Shown: positions 34,762 to 46,421 of the stretch, piece by piece
How positions within the stretch are numbered: the stretch's first letter is position 1
How the letters are laid out: every line of letters begins with the position of its first letter
Origin: Ehretia macrophylla
Lineage: Eukaryota; Streptophyta; Magnoliopsida; Boraginales; Ehretiaceae
Reading direction: 5' to 3'
DNA length: 64,000 nt
Assembly (NCBI GenBank): GCA_037974665.1
Contig: CM075782.1
Location: forward strand, 46,088,351-46,152,350
Position numbers and translations under genes: made by a program
Notes under the pieces: model-generated
The model's input: only the letters and a program-made list of their open reading frames with translations
What the model was told of the DNA's origin: nothing
The model's database searches: none

Positions 34762-36363
34762 GCTTGGGATTTGCTAGCGGAGTGATTAAATTAGGAGAAT
34801 TACAAGTTCGACAAGTCACCAAGTTTGAGTTCATTTGGGGATGTAATTTATCATGGGACAAGAAACGAGGTGTCAGCTTCTATAAGCCAAACGAAGTACC
34901 TGAAGAATTTTTTAGCCTTGGTCACTACTGCTAATCTAATGAAAAGCCATAACGAGGGTTTGTTCTTGTAGCTCGAGAAGTAGATAAAACTGAAAATTCT
35001 GGCATTGGCAACCCTGATGATTCACCTGCATTGAGGAGTCCCTTGGATTATACACTAGTTTGGTGTTCAGAAGAAGGAACTGAGGAAAACTTTGATGGAT
35101 GTGGCTACTTCTGGTTACCTCAACCACCTGATGGCTATAAAGCCCTGGGCTTCATCGTGACTAGCAACCCGCAGAGGCTTAAGTTGGAGAAAATTAGATG
35201 TGTCCGAACTGATCTAACTGATCGTTGTGAAACACACTGCTTAATACTTAACACCAGCTCTAGATTTTCATAAGTACCATTTGGAGTCTGGAGTACAAGA
35301 CCGCGCCATAGGGGGATGCTAGGCAAATGTGTCTCTGCAGGTACCTTTTTTCTGCTGTAGCGATGGCACCCCTGGGGAAGAGTTGAATATCGCATGCTTG
35401 AAGAACTTAGATCCCTCTCTACATGCAATGCCCAATCTTGATCAAATTCATGCACTCGTCAGGCATTATGGTCCTACTGTCTTCTTCCATCCCAATGAGA
35501 GCTATTTCCCGTCTTCTGTTTGTTGGTTCTTTGAAAATAGAGCGTTATTGTACGGACGAGGGGAACCATTAGGTGTGGGCATAGATACTGAGGGCTCCAA
35601 CTTGCCTTGTGGTGGGATGAATAATAGTGAGTACTGGTTAGATTTGCCAAACGATGGTCGAAGGGAGAGAATAAAACGTGGAAACTTAGACAGTGCAAAA
35701 CTATACGTTCATGTAAAATCGGCTTCTGGTGGGACTTTTACTGATATTGCAATGTGGGTCTTTTGCCCCTTCAATGGACCTGCCACTCTGAGAATAGGGA
35801 TGATGAATTTTTCTCTTAGCAAGGTCGATCAACTTGTGGGTGACTGGGAGCATTTCACTCTTCGGATAAGCAATTTTACAGGAGAGCTTTGGAGTATATA
35901 TTTTTCACAGCACAGTGGTGGTCTCTGGGTGGAAATTTTTGATTTGGAGTTTATCGAGGGGAATAAAGCTATAGTTTATTCATCAAAAGGTCGCCATGCT
36001 AGCTTCCATCATCCTGGTACCTATCTACAGGGTTCATCAAAACTTGGGATTGGAATACGAAATGATGCTGCCCGCAGTAGTTATTATGTGGATTCAAGTA
36101 TTCGCTACGAAATTGTAGCAGCGGAGTATCTTGGAGATGAAGTAGTCATCGAGCCATGCTGGTTACAGTTTATGAGAGAATGGGGTCCAACTATCGTATA
36201 TGATTCCGAAAATGAGTTGGAAAGAATCATCAACCGTTTGCGTCTGTCTGTTCGATATTCTGTACAAGGCATATGCGGGAAGTTGCCTAATGAGTTATAT
36301 GGAGAGGAAGGTCCTAGTGGACCGAAGGAGAAGAACAACTGGGTTAGGGACGAAAGATGGTAG
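34762..36363 (+). pseudogene. Vps62/DUF946 family gene, exon 2
   Basis: Acceptor TTTTCAG precedes GCTTGGGATTTGC. The family's conserved order follows: KLGELQVRQVTKFEFIWG, SLDYTLVW-like SPLDYTLVWCSE, GYFWLPQPPDGYKALGF, RCVRTDLTDRCE, then [53 protein letters not shown] and [14 protein letters not shown], ending [14 protein letters not shown] and TAG. Stops lie at 34932, 34950 and 35271. An extra T in the run at 35345-35350 shifts the frame. After the shift about 340 codons are open to the natural end. So the N-terminal half is broken and the C-terminal Vps62 half is clean. Confidence 0.88.
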
Positions 36364-37040
36364 ATCAATTCAAAATTCACTTTCTCCATTGATCAATTGA
36401 TCTACTTGCGTGGCTGCATCTCCATGACACGATCTGAATATCAAAACCATTGGCTCAAAACCTGTTGCAAATGTTTATACCTTCCATTCTTACTTGAAGA
36501 AGTGTAAAACAAATCAATTAGATGTTGATTGCTTTGTTGTGGAGGAAGATTAAATGAGGTGTAGATAGCAAAAGAAAAAGAATGTGTTCAAGAGTTCAGC
36601 TTCAAAATGTCCATAGACCCTACCATTTCACTCAGGTGCATAGTTTCGCGTGTTAGGATGAGACTCACAGATTTTGTCTGGGACATTAAATCCCCCAGAC
36701 GTTGAAGCCAATTCATGTGTTCAATGTAAATTGCGAGAGTTGTGAAATCTGGATAGTAGATATCTTTCTGCAAAAGAAAATTTGATTGATAGTCTAGTGA
36801 GATTGTTGTAAAGACAGTAGTTAGAAAGACAATAAGGTATAATTTTAACGTCATACTTGTAAAAAATCATAGCCAACTTCACATAGCGGGATAAGGCTTG
36901 GCTAGGTTTGGTTTACATGTACTGCCTACCATTTGCTTGTCATATAATTTCCTACGTGTATGACTCTTGGCTGCTCATATACTGTAGGTTGTTTGGTGAT
37001 GTTAGCCCAACAGCTGCATAAGTTAAGCTGTAATGCTTTG
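36364..37040. other. Downstream of the Vps62-like gene, with one possible minus-strand exon
   Basis: Presumed 3' UTR and intergenic DNA. On the minus strand 36588-36767 forms a 59-codon frame with stop, directly preceded by TTTTGCAG, so it could be a terminal exon (KDIYYPDFTTLAIYIEHMNW... to ...DILKLNS). The protein is not recognised and no upstream exon was found. Confidence 0.4.
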
Positions 37041-37200
37041 AATACTATTTTAATTTCTTTGCAGTTACTTTGCAACGCAAAAACTTTTTAAAGGAAGTTT
37101 TGGTGCATCGATAAAGTTGTCGCTGTGTGACTTGGAGGTATGGGTTTGAGTCGTGAAAATAGTTTCTTGCATAATATAAGGTAAGACTGTATATAATAGA
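37041..37200 (+). repeat. 160-bp flanking duplication, left copy
   Basis: AATACTATTTTAATTTC... to ...TATATAATAGA is repeated in the same direction at 45024-45183 with under ten differences. The two copies exactly flank the truncated Tat element 2. Confidence 0.92.
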
Positions 37201-38502
37201 TATTGACAGTGTCCTCAGGTGGGACAGAATCTGGAGATCCAAGTTGTTCGGGAAAGAACCCGACCTGAGGAAGGAGCACCCCCACCTACTTCCCGAGCTC
37301 GAAGAGAAGTCAGATTCCGGCTCAGAAGAGGGTCAGTTCATAGGATCGATGCCCGACCTCCCCTTCTCCTTGTCTACCGTTGTTCCCTTCAGTTTGTATT
37401 TGTCTATTTCTCACCTCTCTTTCCTTCATTTTTTGCAGATATGGCGGATACGAGGAAGCTCGCGTATGCCCAGAAGAAGAGAAGGAACGAGGCCAGTGGC
37501 GAAGTCTCGGCTCGGTCTGGCTTGGGGTCCTCCGTCCCTCAAGAGCAAAGGCAGCGACCCGAGGTCTCTTCCAATGGAACGTCGGCGTCTCCCTTTACCA
37601 AAAAATGAAGCTCGGGTGTGGCGATCCCTGAGCGTTCAGTATCCTGCCCCGATAATAGGAAACAGTCTAGGCCCAAGTACTCCGGGAAATGCAAGGCCAC
37701 GGAGGTGAGCCCTCCCAACAAGGACTTCGTGGAGGCAGCCAATATCACCCGCGATCCCAAGCTGGCATCAGTTCCGGCGGAGCAGCTTTCGCTTGACCTG
37801 AGGACGACCATAGTCACGGTAAGGCATATTCGACCATGTTGATATGGTTAAGTTTTTTGGCTTGGCTGATTGTTTTGTCATCTTTTGTGCAGGTTGAGTC
37901 CCACATCCTTTCGGCACCTGGCATACTCGCCCGAGCCCAGGCTCACTGCGTCGAGCTCGAGCAGTGATTCATCGACTCTCAAGCCAAGCTAGAGGCCCTG
38001 AGGGAGGATGTCGTCCAGAGGCGCAAAGGGGACGGAGATCGACCGGCTGAAGAGGGAGCTCGAGGCGGAGAAGTCTCGACGTGAGGCCGCGACCAAGGAT
38101 GTCGAGCGTTTCAAGAAGGATAAGCGCGAGGCCGAGGCGAAGCTTAAGGATCTGGTAGATCGGGTCGACCCTTAGGGGAAAAAGGCGGTGGAAGCCTTTA
38201 AGTCTAGCCAAGAGGCCGTAGACTGGTTGGCCACAGAGGGTGGGGCGATAGCTAGGTACGCCGAGTTAGAGTACTACTTTCGGGGCCAAATGGCAGCTCG
38301 GGAGAGAGCGAAGAACTTCTTCCCTGCCACCAAGAATGATTACATCGAAATCTTGGAGGCTCTACCGCAGGAGTTCTGGGAGATTCCTGAGCTTCTGGCT
38401 GACCTGATGTCCCAAGCTAAGGAGGTAATTGAATTTGTCCAGAAGGGCATGGATCAGGTCGGGGACGAAGCCGAAGCTACCACATCTACTGCTCCTAAGT
38501 AG
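37201..38502 (+). pseudogene. Antisense gene (aORF) of Tat element 2, 5'-truncated
   Basis: Begins inside exon 1 (sequence matching element 1 from about 9636, RSKLFGKEPDLRKEHPHL). Exon 2 starts at ATG 37441 (MADTRKLAYAQKKRRNEASG) after a TTTGCAG acceptor. The second intron spans about 37820-37892 (GTAAGG...GTGCAG). The last exon has the coiled coil and the conserved block ALPQEFWEIPEL, with stop at 38500. A TAG at 38173 and frameshifts break it. It lacks the N-terminal transposase-like domain and any promoter of its own. Confidence 0.78.
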
Positions 38503-39094
38503 ATTTTGTACTCGCCTGGGTCGGGCTCCTTATAATTGTACCTTTTCACTTTTTAATGAAATGGATGTTTCTGTTTTATTTGCGTTTTATTCGAGTTCGT
38601 ACATGTGTATTTTTCTCTTTGCAAATTTTTTAAGTAAGTGGGGTCGAACCAATATAATGGACCTTTCAAACTTAATTTAAATATAAAGAACCGAGCTAGA
38701 CGCGATTAATGAATTATCATCCTAATCCGAGCTGGTTAATTGGGCAACTATATAATTGTCGCCGACCTGGACTCGTTAGTCCGATTTAAAATTGGTCAAA
38801 CTAAAGTTGACAAATGTTGAGTTCGAGTTTAGACCCAAACTAACGTCCCGACCTGAAGTCGGATTATACCGAGTTGGACCTTAATCCGAACTGGCAAAAC
38901 TAATCAAATTATTATTGACTATACCCGAGCTGGAACCTTGTCCGAGCTGGTTTACTTGGATCATTAGTTCGTAATTAAGTGTGGCCACCGTATTAATTCG
39001 AGTCAGGAGCAGCTCAGTAGTTGAGGTGCTTGGGCCCGGGTCGGCATTACACTGGTTTACAAAATACATTTGTATTGAAATTGTACATGAAGTA

Positions 39095-39200
39095 TTTGGG
39101 CTCGGGAGCCGATTAGAAGCAACGCTTTGGCTCGGGGCCTTAGCAAGGATTTCGGCTCGGGGCCATTACAAGAGTTTCCGGCTCGGGGCCGTTATACAAA
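39095..39200 (+). repeat. CTCGGGGCC motif array in Tat element 2
   Basis: About five copies of a GGCTCGGGGCC-like motif spaced 20-30 bp apart lie just beyond the integrase stop. The same array, inverted, is at 51622-51800 in element 3. It is absent from element 1. Confidence 0.65.
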
Positions 39201-40431
39201 ATATCTCTTCAGGTGCTCCATGTGCCATTCATTTTTCAATTGCTTCCCATATTTGTCGCGGAGGTAGAAGGTCCCAGGTCGGACTTCTTTCACGACTTCA
39301 TACGGTCCCTCCCAGGTCAGGGAGAGTTTGTTGCTCGAGCGCGGCAAAAAGATGGTCTTTCTGAGTACAAGGTCGCCAACCTTAATAGGCTTAGGCTTAA
39401 CCAGCTTGGCAAAGGCTCTTTGCATGGCAACTTTGCTGGCTAGTATCCTGATTTGAGCATTAGCTCGGAGCTCTTCGGCGAGGTCAAGCCCTTCACGGAT
39501 CAGTGTTCCGTTTATTTCTGGGTCATAGTGGAGGATTCTACTGGTCGGAGACTCGATCTCCACTTGCAGCACCGCTTGAGTACCGAAGGTCAGCTCGAAG
39601 AGTGATTCTCCTGTTGTCGAGCTGGTGGTAGTCCGCTGAGCCCACAGCACCTCGGGAAGAATCGATGCCTACTGGCCCTCTTTTTCTTCCAGCTTGGTTT
39701 TCAGACCCTGCAAAATGATTTGGTTAGTCATTTCAACTTGGCCATTACTTTGAGGGTGAACAATAGATGAGAATCCGAGGTCGATCCCAATCTCAACACA
39801 TTTGCCTCGGAAGTATGCACTGTCAAATTGCTTGCCGTGGTCAGTAACGATGACCTTTGGCACCTCAAATCGGCAAATGATATTTTTCCATACGAAATCC
39901 CAAGCTGCCTTTTCTGTTATTCAAGCAACACCTTCAGCCTCAAGCCATTTGGTGAAGTAGTTTACTGCTACAAAGGCGTGCTTCTTTTGGCCAATGCCGG
40001 TTGACAATGGGCCGATGATATCTAGACCCCACTGATAGAATGGCCACGGGCTTATCATCACCGTGAGGTCTACCGTTGGCTTTCTCTGTATGTTGGCGAA
40101 CCTTTGGCAGGTGTCACACTTTTTCACATACTCTTTGGCATTTTGCTCTAAGGTTGGCCAAAAATAGCCTTGCCTTAATGCCTTCCGAGCCAGGGCCTTG
40201 CCACCCAAGTGATTTCCGCATACTCCTTCATAGATCTCCCGAAGTATATAGCTTCCCTCCTCGGGCCCAACACACTTTAAGAGAGGCCAAGTGTAGGCTC
40301 TCTTGTAGAGTTGCCCGACAATTACTACAAACCTTGAGGCTAGTATCATGAGTGTCCGAGTTGCTTTTTCATCCTTCGGGGTTATACCCCCTCCAAGTAG
40401 TCCACAATTGGTTTGGTCCAATCTGTGCTTA
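39192..40431 (-). pseudogene. Integrase region, Tat element 2
   Basis: HHCC (NHLGGKALARKALRQGYF, CDTCQRFANIQRKP), catalytic Asp in VAVNYFTKWLEAEG (the expected VDYF reads VNYF), Asp in IVTDHGKQFDS and Glu replaced in QVEMTNQ only beyond the conserved E. C-terminal domain KPIKVGDLVLRKTIF and LTWEGPYEVVKEVRPGTF, ending EHLKRYFV and stop. TGA- and TAG-type breaks lie near 39660 and 39920. The D-to-N change at the first catalytic aspartate would by itself inactivate it. Confidence 0.82.
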
Positions 40432-41339
40432 AATTGAGCTCGGCTACGGCCTGTATCCCTAACTGGATACTTGGTTCGGATACTTCTTCCACATGGACCA
40501 AGGCAGGTCAGCTCTCGCCCAAGGCCAACCTGGACGGGGTGTCGGCCTTCATATTCTCCTATCTCAGAATTTGTTGTATCGCGAATATTTTGAGCCCTGA
40601 GGTCAAATCCTTGACCCTGTTGAGGTAGGCCAGCATAATACTATCCTTGGCTTCGAACTCTCCCGATATCTGACTAGAAACCAATTAAGAGTCGGTGCTC
40701 AGGTCGACTGTTTGTGCCCCGAGCTGAGCTACAATTTTCAGCCCCGCAATCACCGCTTCATACTCAGCTTCATTGTTGGACGCCGGAAAGGCGAACTTGA
40801 GGGAGTATTGGTGCTCATGCCAGGTTGGGTCGAGGATGACCACCCCAGCTCCACTTCCAGACATCCCTAAAGCCCCATCCACATGGATCTTCCATACATC
40901 CTCCGGATCATGGTCGGCTCTGCCAGTGCATTCCACCACAAAGTCCGTGATGGCTTGGGCTTTGATGGTTGTTCTGGGCTGGTAGGTGATGTCAAATTGA
41001 CTCAGCTCAAATGCCCATTTCAACAGCCTGCCCGACGCCTCCGGCTTATGCATGATAGATTTGAGTGGGGCATCTGTCATGACCTTAATTGGATGAGCAT
41101 CAAAGTACGGCTTCAGCTTTTTTGCGGCCGTTATGAGCGCGAGGGCGAGTTTTTCCAAGGAGTAGTACCTCACCTCGGCCCTTTGCAAGGTTTTGCTGAC
41201 ATAATAGACCAGTTTCTACTCCTTCATTTCTTCGCGTACTAGTGCCGCCGCCACTGCTGTCTCTGAGAATGCTAAATATAGTACCAGCTCATCCCCCATC
41301 TCAGGTCGAGATAGCAGGGGTAGCAAAGCTAGATACCTT
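40432..41339 (-). pseudogene. RNase H and second RNase H, Tat element 2
   Basis: Frame 40685-41188 holds YSLEKLALALITAAKKLKPY, MTDAPLKSIMHKPEASGR and the second domain DVWKIHVDGALGMSGSGAGV with FPASNNEAEYEAVIAGLK and LSTDS. The end (AKADTPSRLALGES-like) lies beyond a stop near 40684. The VHVDGAS-type motif reads IHVDGAL here. Confidence 0.82.
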
Positions 41340-42418
41340 TTAAGCTCTTGGAAGGCGTTCTAGCATTCCGTAGTCCATTTGAAGTTCTTAGGATTCCTCA
41401 ATATTTTAAACAGAGGTGCACATTTGTCTGCCGACCTGGACATAAATCTGCTCAACGCCGCGACCTTGCTCGCGAGCACCAGGACGTCCTTTACGCAGGT
41501 CGGTGGTGCCAGGTCGAGTATCGATTGAACCTTCTATGAGTTGGCTTTTATTCCACGGGCTGTGACCATGAAGCCCAAAAACTTTTCTGCCTTGACGCCG
41601 AATGCGCACTTTTTCGGGTTCAGCTTTATCCCAAAGTGCTTCATTACGGCGAAGGCTTCAGCTAGGTCGGCTACATAGTGTTCTACCCTTCTGCTCTTGA
41701 CCAACATGTCATCTACATAGATCTCCATATTTCGGCCAATCTGATTTTTGAAAACCTTGTTTACCATCCGAGTGTAAGTAGCTCCAGCATTCTTGAGGAC
41801 AAAATGCATGACCTCATAGTAGTAGAGACCTTTATCGGTGGTGAAGGCAGTCTTCTCTTTGTCTCCGGGAGCCATCTTGATTTGGTTATAGCCTTTGAAG
41901 GAATCCATGAAAGAGAGTAGCTCGAATCCGGAGGTGGCATCCACTATCTGATCAATCCGGGGTAGGGGAAAGCAGTCCTTAGGGCATGCTTTATTCAGGT
42001 CGGTAAAGTCAATACACAATCTCCATCTACCCGAGGACTTGGTCACCAGCACCACATTGGATAACCAAGTTGGGTACTGGATTTCCTTTATGTGGCCAGC
42101 GTCTACCAATTTGTCCACCTCTTCTGCTATGATTTGTTGCTTATCATAATGGAAGTGCCTGCGCTTCTGATTTACCGGATAGTGATTCAGGTCGGCATTC
42201 AGGTGATGCTCAATCACTCCCGGGTCAATACCTGTCATGTCAGAGGCAGACCATGCAAATATGTGTTCATTTTTCAGAAGATATTGGCTTATACCTTTCT
42301 TGAGATAGACAGAGAGTTCACTTTCAATTTTTGCTCTATTTATTTCATCGGAGAGTTCCACCTCTTGAAGGTCTTCAGCCGGGCTGCCTCTCTTAGCGTC
42401 CCTCTTCTCCTTGGGCAA
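41340..42418 (-). pseudogene. Reverse transcriptase, Tat element 2
   Basis: The longest Tat RT frame in the window: 294 codons from 42418 to 41534. It shows KNEHIFAWSASDMTGIDPG, YPTWLSNVVLVTKSSG, WRLCIDFTDLNKACPKD, ATSGFELLSFMDSFKGYNQI, AGATYTRMVNKVF and YVDDMLVKSRR. It stops at 41534 near KANS, and related thumb sequence follows. Only the thumb and beyond are broken. Confidence 0.88.
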
Positions 42419-42419
42419 A

Positions 42420-43174
42420 TCTGGTCCCTAGCCAACCTGATATTTAGGTCGGAGGGAGTTTTTATAACATTCCCGAGTTGAGAACTGGGCTCCGCGAATG
42501 GTGGTCGTGCCGGCCGGGGTTGGGAATTTCAGGGCCTGGTGGTAAGTTGAAGGGACAGTCCTGAAATAATTGAGTACCACCCGACCTAAAATCCCATTGT
42601 AAGTGGAATTGCAATCCATCATAATGAAGTTGGCTTGCATCGAAACCCGCTTATCTCCATCTTTCAGCTTTAGCGGGAGGTTGATGACCCCTTCGGCTCG
42701 GTGGGCTTGCCTTGTAAAACCAGCTAAAGTGCCCCTTAATGGCCCGAGTCGGCTCCTGTCCAACCCCATCTGCTCAAAAGCGTTGAGGAATAAGACTTCT
42801 GCTGAGCTCCCGGTGTCTACTATCAGCCTCTTCACGGTGAAGTTGGCTATTTTAGCGTTGATCACCAGTGGGTCATCATGGGGTAATATCACCCCCTCCA
42901 AGTCTTATGAGGAGAATGTGAGCTTCTCCATCTCCGGGGTCAGACCCCGCACCAGTCCATACTCTTTCCCAACCCAAACATAACCCTTCCTACCTGCCGA
43001 GGTCTCCCCACCCAACTTCAATCCTCCTGCAATGGTCTCAATCACAGCCAAACGTCCGCCCCCAGACTGGCGCTTGGGTGGACTCCTCTCTCTATCTCTT
43101 TGATCGTGATTTCGAGTCGGCTGCTGATCTACGTACCTCTGGAAGTGACCTCGGGCTATCAGTGCCTCGATCTC
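42420..43174 (-). pseudogene. Aspartic protease region, Tat element 2
   Basis: Frame 42428-42901 has FTVKRLIVDTGSSAEVLFL (active-site DTG), LAGFTRQAHRAEGVINLPLK and DCNSTYNGILGRV. Upstream sequence to 43174 encodes the basic linker and the AVIETIAGGLK segment, separated by a stop near 42906. Compared with element 1 the protease itself is uninterrupted. Confidence 0.82.
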
Positions 43175-44479
43175 CTATTTTAAATCTTTGCACTCCTCAG
43201 TGGTATGGTCGTAGTCCATATGATAGCGATAATACTTAGTCCTATTACGCTTCTCTGGTCGGCCTTTCATCCTTGGAGCTGAAGGCAGGTGGTTCTGGTA
43301 CTGGATCTCCATCAGGATCTGCTCCCTTGTGGTGTTAAGGGGAGTGAACATAGTGAACCGGGGGTTCTGCTTCGGCTGATAAGGCTGCTTACCTCGGTCG
43401 TTTTGGACTTTACCCCCAGGTTGGGCTCGGGAGGTATTTCCCTTCTTACTGGCTTCCTTCTCCTTGTCATCATCCCTCTTCGCCTGATAGATTTCTTTTG
43501 AATGTATGTACCCTTCTGCTCGTACCATCAGCTTGGCTACAGTATCTACGGGGTCGATAGCCAAGGATGATGTAAGAGGGCCCGACTTGAGCCCACTCTG
43601 GTAAGCCATCAACGCCATGGAGTCCTCCAGGTTGGGGATTCTGAGGGACTCTTCATTGAATATAGCTATGTAAGCCCTCAAACTTTCCTATCTATGCTGC
43701 TTCACCAACAGCAATGTAGAAGTGTGGCGGGTGGCGCGTCAGCTTCCCGCGAAGCGAGATAGAAAAGCCTCAGTCAACTGATGAGAACTTGCAATAGAAC
43801 AGGGATGAAGTTTTTAGAACCAGTCCAAGGCATTACCAACCAGGGTGGTCGGGAATCTCTTCATCTTCATGAGGTCGGACATGTCATGTAGGGTCATGTG
43901 GTGGTCAAAGTTGAGCAAGTGGCTGGCTGGGTCGCTGTCCCTATTGTAGACTGCCAAGTTGGGTATCCGGTTACCGATAGGTAGTGGCATTGCCAGTACC
44001 TCAGTTGATAAGGGGCTTATGCCGAGCTGGTTAGTGACCTTGGCTATGGCAGCCGCGATCTTGGCCTGCTAGGGATCGGCTTGAGCTGCCCTTTTACCTC
44101 TTGCCTCCTCGGGTCCCGCCATCGGCTCTAGGAAGCCTTCTTCATCTTGCATCCGTTTTTGCCTTAGGGCTGGGATGCAGAACTGTGGACACACGAACCG
44201 CGACGTAGCTGCTTGCGGAGCCAAGGGGTCCCCAGCTATCCGGGCTACCTGCGCCTTAAGTTCCTCAAACATCCTCAGCATCATCTTTATCTCTGGTGAC
44301 AGGCTGGAGCTGAGGTCTCCATCTGTTGTGGGGTTGGTTTGGGTAGCTAAATGTATACATTGGCTCGTTCCAACATCGGCTTGGGTTAGGTTTTGGCTAG
44401 GCACCTGCGTGGTTTTGAGGTCCCCATCCAGGTTGGATAAATCCTCTACCGGTGTGATGTGGCTTCTCTTTTGTACCAT
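43175..44479 (-). pseudogene. Gag, Tat element 2
   Basis: ATG at 44479 (MVQKRSHITPVEDLSNLDGD). The first frame runs to 44069, then stops interrupt the gag domain (near 43830, 43735 and 43690). The downstream frame 43175-43681 carries NEESLRIPNLEDSMALMAYQ, YIHSKEIYQAKRDDDKEKEA and QNPRFTMFTPLNTTREQILM, ending near HMDYDHTTEECKDLK. This copy shows the uninterrupted arrangement at the site where the LARD entered element 1. Confidence 0.83.
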
Positions 44480-44527
44480 GGTGGTTTCTCAATGAGTGGT
44501 GAGAAGAGTGATAGGAAGAACTTGGGT

Positions 44528-44546
44528 TTCCCACAAACGGCGCCAA
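44528..44546 (-). promoter_or_regulatory. Primer-binding site, Tat element 2
   Basis: On the minus strand TTTGGCGCCGTTTGTGGGAA follows the LTR end, matching the element 1 PBS with one change from its consensus. Confidence 0.75.
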
Positions 44547-44548
44547 AC

Positions 44549-45023
44549 TGTCGAGGTTGGAATCTCGACGTTGATGTTGAGAGCTACTCCTGCAGAGCTA
44601 AAAATCTGTGTCGGCTTCTCGACCTGGATTTCGGGTCGGCTACCTGACCTGCTCAAGGAAAAAGAAAAAAAAGGCGGGGTAATGACCCGAATTTTCCCCT
44701 CGGGTGTGCAAATGATTAGTATGTCCGAGCTGAAGAAGTAGTTGAGAGCATTTAATGACGAGTTACCTCAGAAGTGAAGGGGTGGAGCTCTATTTATACT
44801 AAATTCGGACCTGATAGCATTTAATGCGGTGCAACTTTATGTCCCATCAGAGCTTTATGTCCCATTAGGACAGTTGTTTGTCGAGGTCAGGGTTTTCCTG
44901 GGTTGGGGTAAGGTTGAATCAGCATCCAGGTTGGGCATTAATTGAATGTGCTGGGCTTAGCTCAGATTAGCCCGTCTCGGCTCGGAGGGGACATCATACC
45001 TCAGCTCAGGGTCCGCCTCGTCA
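44549..45023 (-). repeat. 5' LTR of Tat element 2
   Basis: A 475-bp LTR with TG...CA ends related to 7700-8176. The minus-strand TATAAATA box is at about 44791-44798. It is the only LTR of this copy. Confidence 0.88.
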
Positions 45024-45183
45024 AATACTATTTTAATTTCTTTGCAGTTACTTTGCAACGCAAAAACTTTTTAAAGGAAGTTTTGGTGCATCGGTAAAGT
45101 TGTCGCTGTGTGACTTGGAAGTACGGGTTTGAGTCGTGAAAATAGTTTCTTACAGAATACAAGGTAAGATTGTATATAATAGA
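45024..45183 (+). repeat. 160-bp flanking duplication, right copy
   Basis: Direct repeat of 37041-37200. It begins at the base right after the LTR end CA. Confidence 0.92.
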
Positions 45184-45860
45184 CTTTAAACTGGGTCTTA
45201 TCCTTCCCTAGACCCGTGTATGACGAAAGTTTTGTGTACTAACTTGCCCTGTGATGCTTTTCGGCTTTCGCTAGTCCATTCTCTTTTTTCATTCTGACAT
45301 GCTAAAAGCTTTAGGCTAATTTTCTCCAAAAATACCCAGCATCCAAATTTTGTGTAGTGCGTCTACGTAAGTGTAAAATCATTGTGGGCTTGTTTAAACC
45401 ACTATGCTTATTGGATCGTCAACTACAAACTACTTAAACCGTTAGGAACTTACAAGATCACTTATACAATGTTTCTATTTGCTTTTTTGAAAGAAAGAGA
45501 AGAATGGGAGAGATTAAGAAATTCTTCTCTTCTTTTGAATGAGAAAAAAATTAAATGAAGGGATTGGAATATACGCATCGGTTGCATAAATAACGAGTGA
45601 ATATAAAAGTAATTTTATAGGTTGTCCATATCTTTCTTTTTCCTTTTCTGATCCTAACATGGCTAATAAATGATTCTTGTCCCTTTGTTTTTTTTTTTTG
45701 TTATTACTAGTAAATCCTTTCATTTTCCTTCATTAAAAAAATTTGAGTTTTATAAATATGTAAAATATTCATTTAAAGAAATAAACTCTTTTCTGGGATG
45801 AAATAAAAGAGATGTAAAGACTCTAATTTTAAAGAAAAGAGAGAGTTATTATTAGACTCA
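45184..45860. other. Spacer between head-to-head Tat elements 2 and 3
   Basis: AT-rich single-copy-looking DNA, continuing the host sequence interrupted at 37200. No gene was recognised. Confidence 0.5.
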
Positions 45861-46355
45861 TAACGAGGGGGATCCCGGGCTAATGTGAATTACCTACACC
45901 GAGCTCGAGGCGAGATACACCCGAGCTAAGGCCAACCCAAGCCAAGGCCAGTCTGTTCAGCTAATGTCCAACCTGGATACTGATTCGACCTCACCCCAAC
46001 CCAGGAAAACTTCGACCTCGACAAACAGCTGTTCTGATGGGACATAAAGCCTTGATAGGACATAAAACTGCAATGCATTAAATGTTGTTAGGTCCGAATT
46101 TATTATAAACAGAGCTTCATCCCTTCATTTCTAAGGTAACTGCTTATTAAATGCTCTCAACTACCTCGCCAGCTTGGACATACTAATCATTCGCATGCCC
46201 GAGGGGAAAATCCGGGTCATCACCCCGCCTTTTCCTTCCCTTTCCTTGTGCAGATTGAGTGGCCAACCTGAAAGTTCAACTCGGAGGCCGACCTGAAAGT
46301 CCAGCTTGGCAAGCAAAGTTGCCCAACCTCAATTGTGAGATTTCCAACCTCGACA
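45861..46355 (+). repeat. 5' LTR of Tat element 3
   Basis: A 495-bp LTR starting TAACGAGGGGGATCC (TG decayed to TA) and ending CCTCGACA. The promoter box reads TATAAAC near 46104 instead of TATAAAT. It is followed by PBS-like TTGACGTCGTCTGTGGGAA, in which the GGCGCC core has changed at CpG and G positions. Confidence 0.85.
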
Positions 46356-46421
46356 GTTTGACGTCGTCTGTGGGAACTAGTTCTTTCTATCACTTTTCCC
46401 ACCACTCACTGAGAAACCATC

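Larger units (their letters stand above)
37201..45023 (-). mobile_element. Tat-clade gypsy element 2, 3'-truncated
   Basis: Minus-strand copy related to element 1 but without the LARD insertion. It has the 5' LTR (44549-45023), PBS, gag, protease, RT, RNase H, integrase, and the antisense gene from part-way through exon 1. The 3' LTR and about 1.46 kb of internal sequence next to it are missing. The left edge at 37201 corresponds to about 9636 in element 1. The flanking direct repeat is 160 bp instead of the usual 5 bp. Confidence 0.9.
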
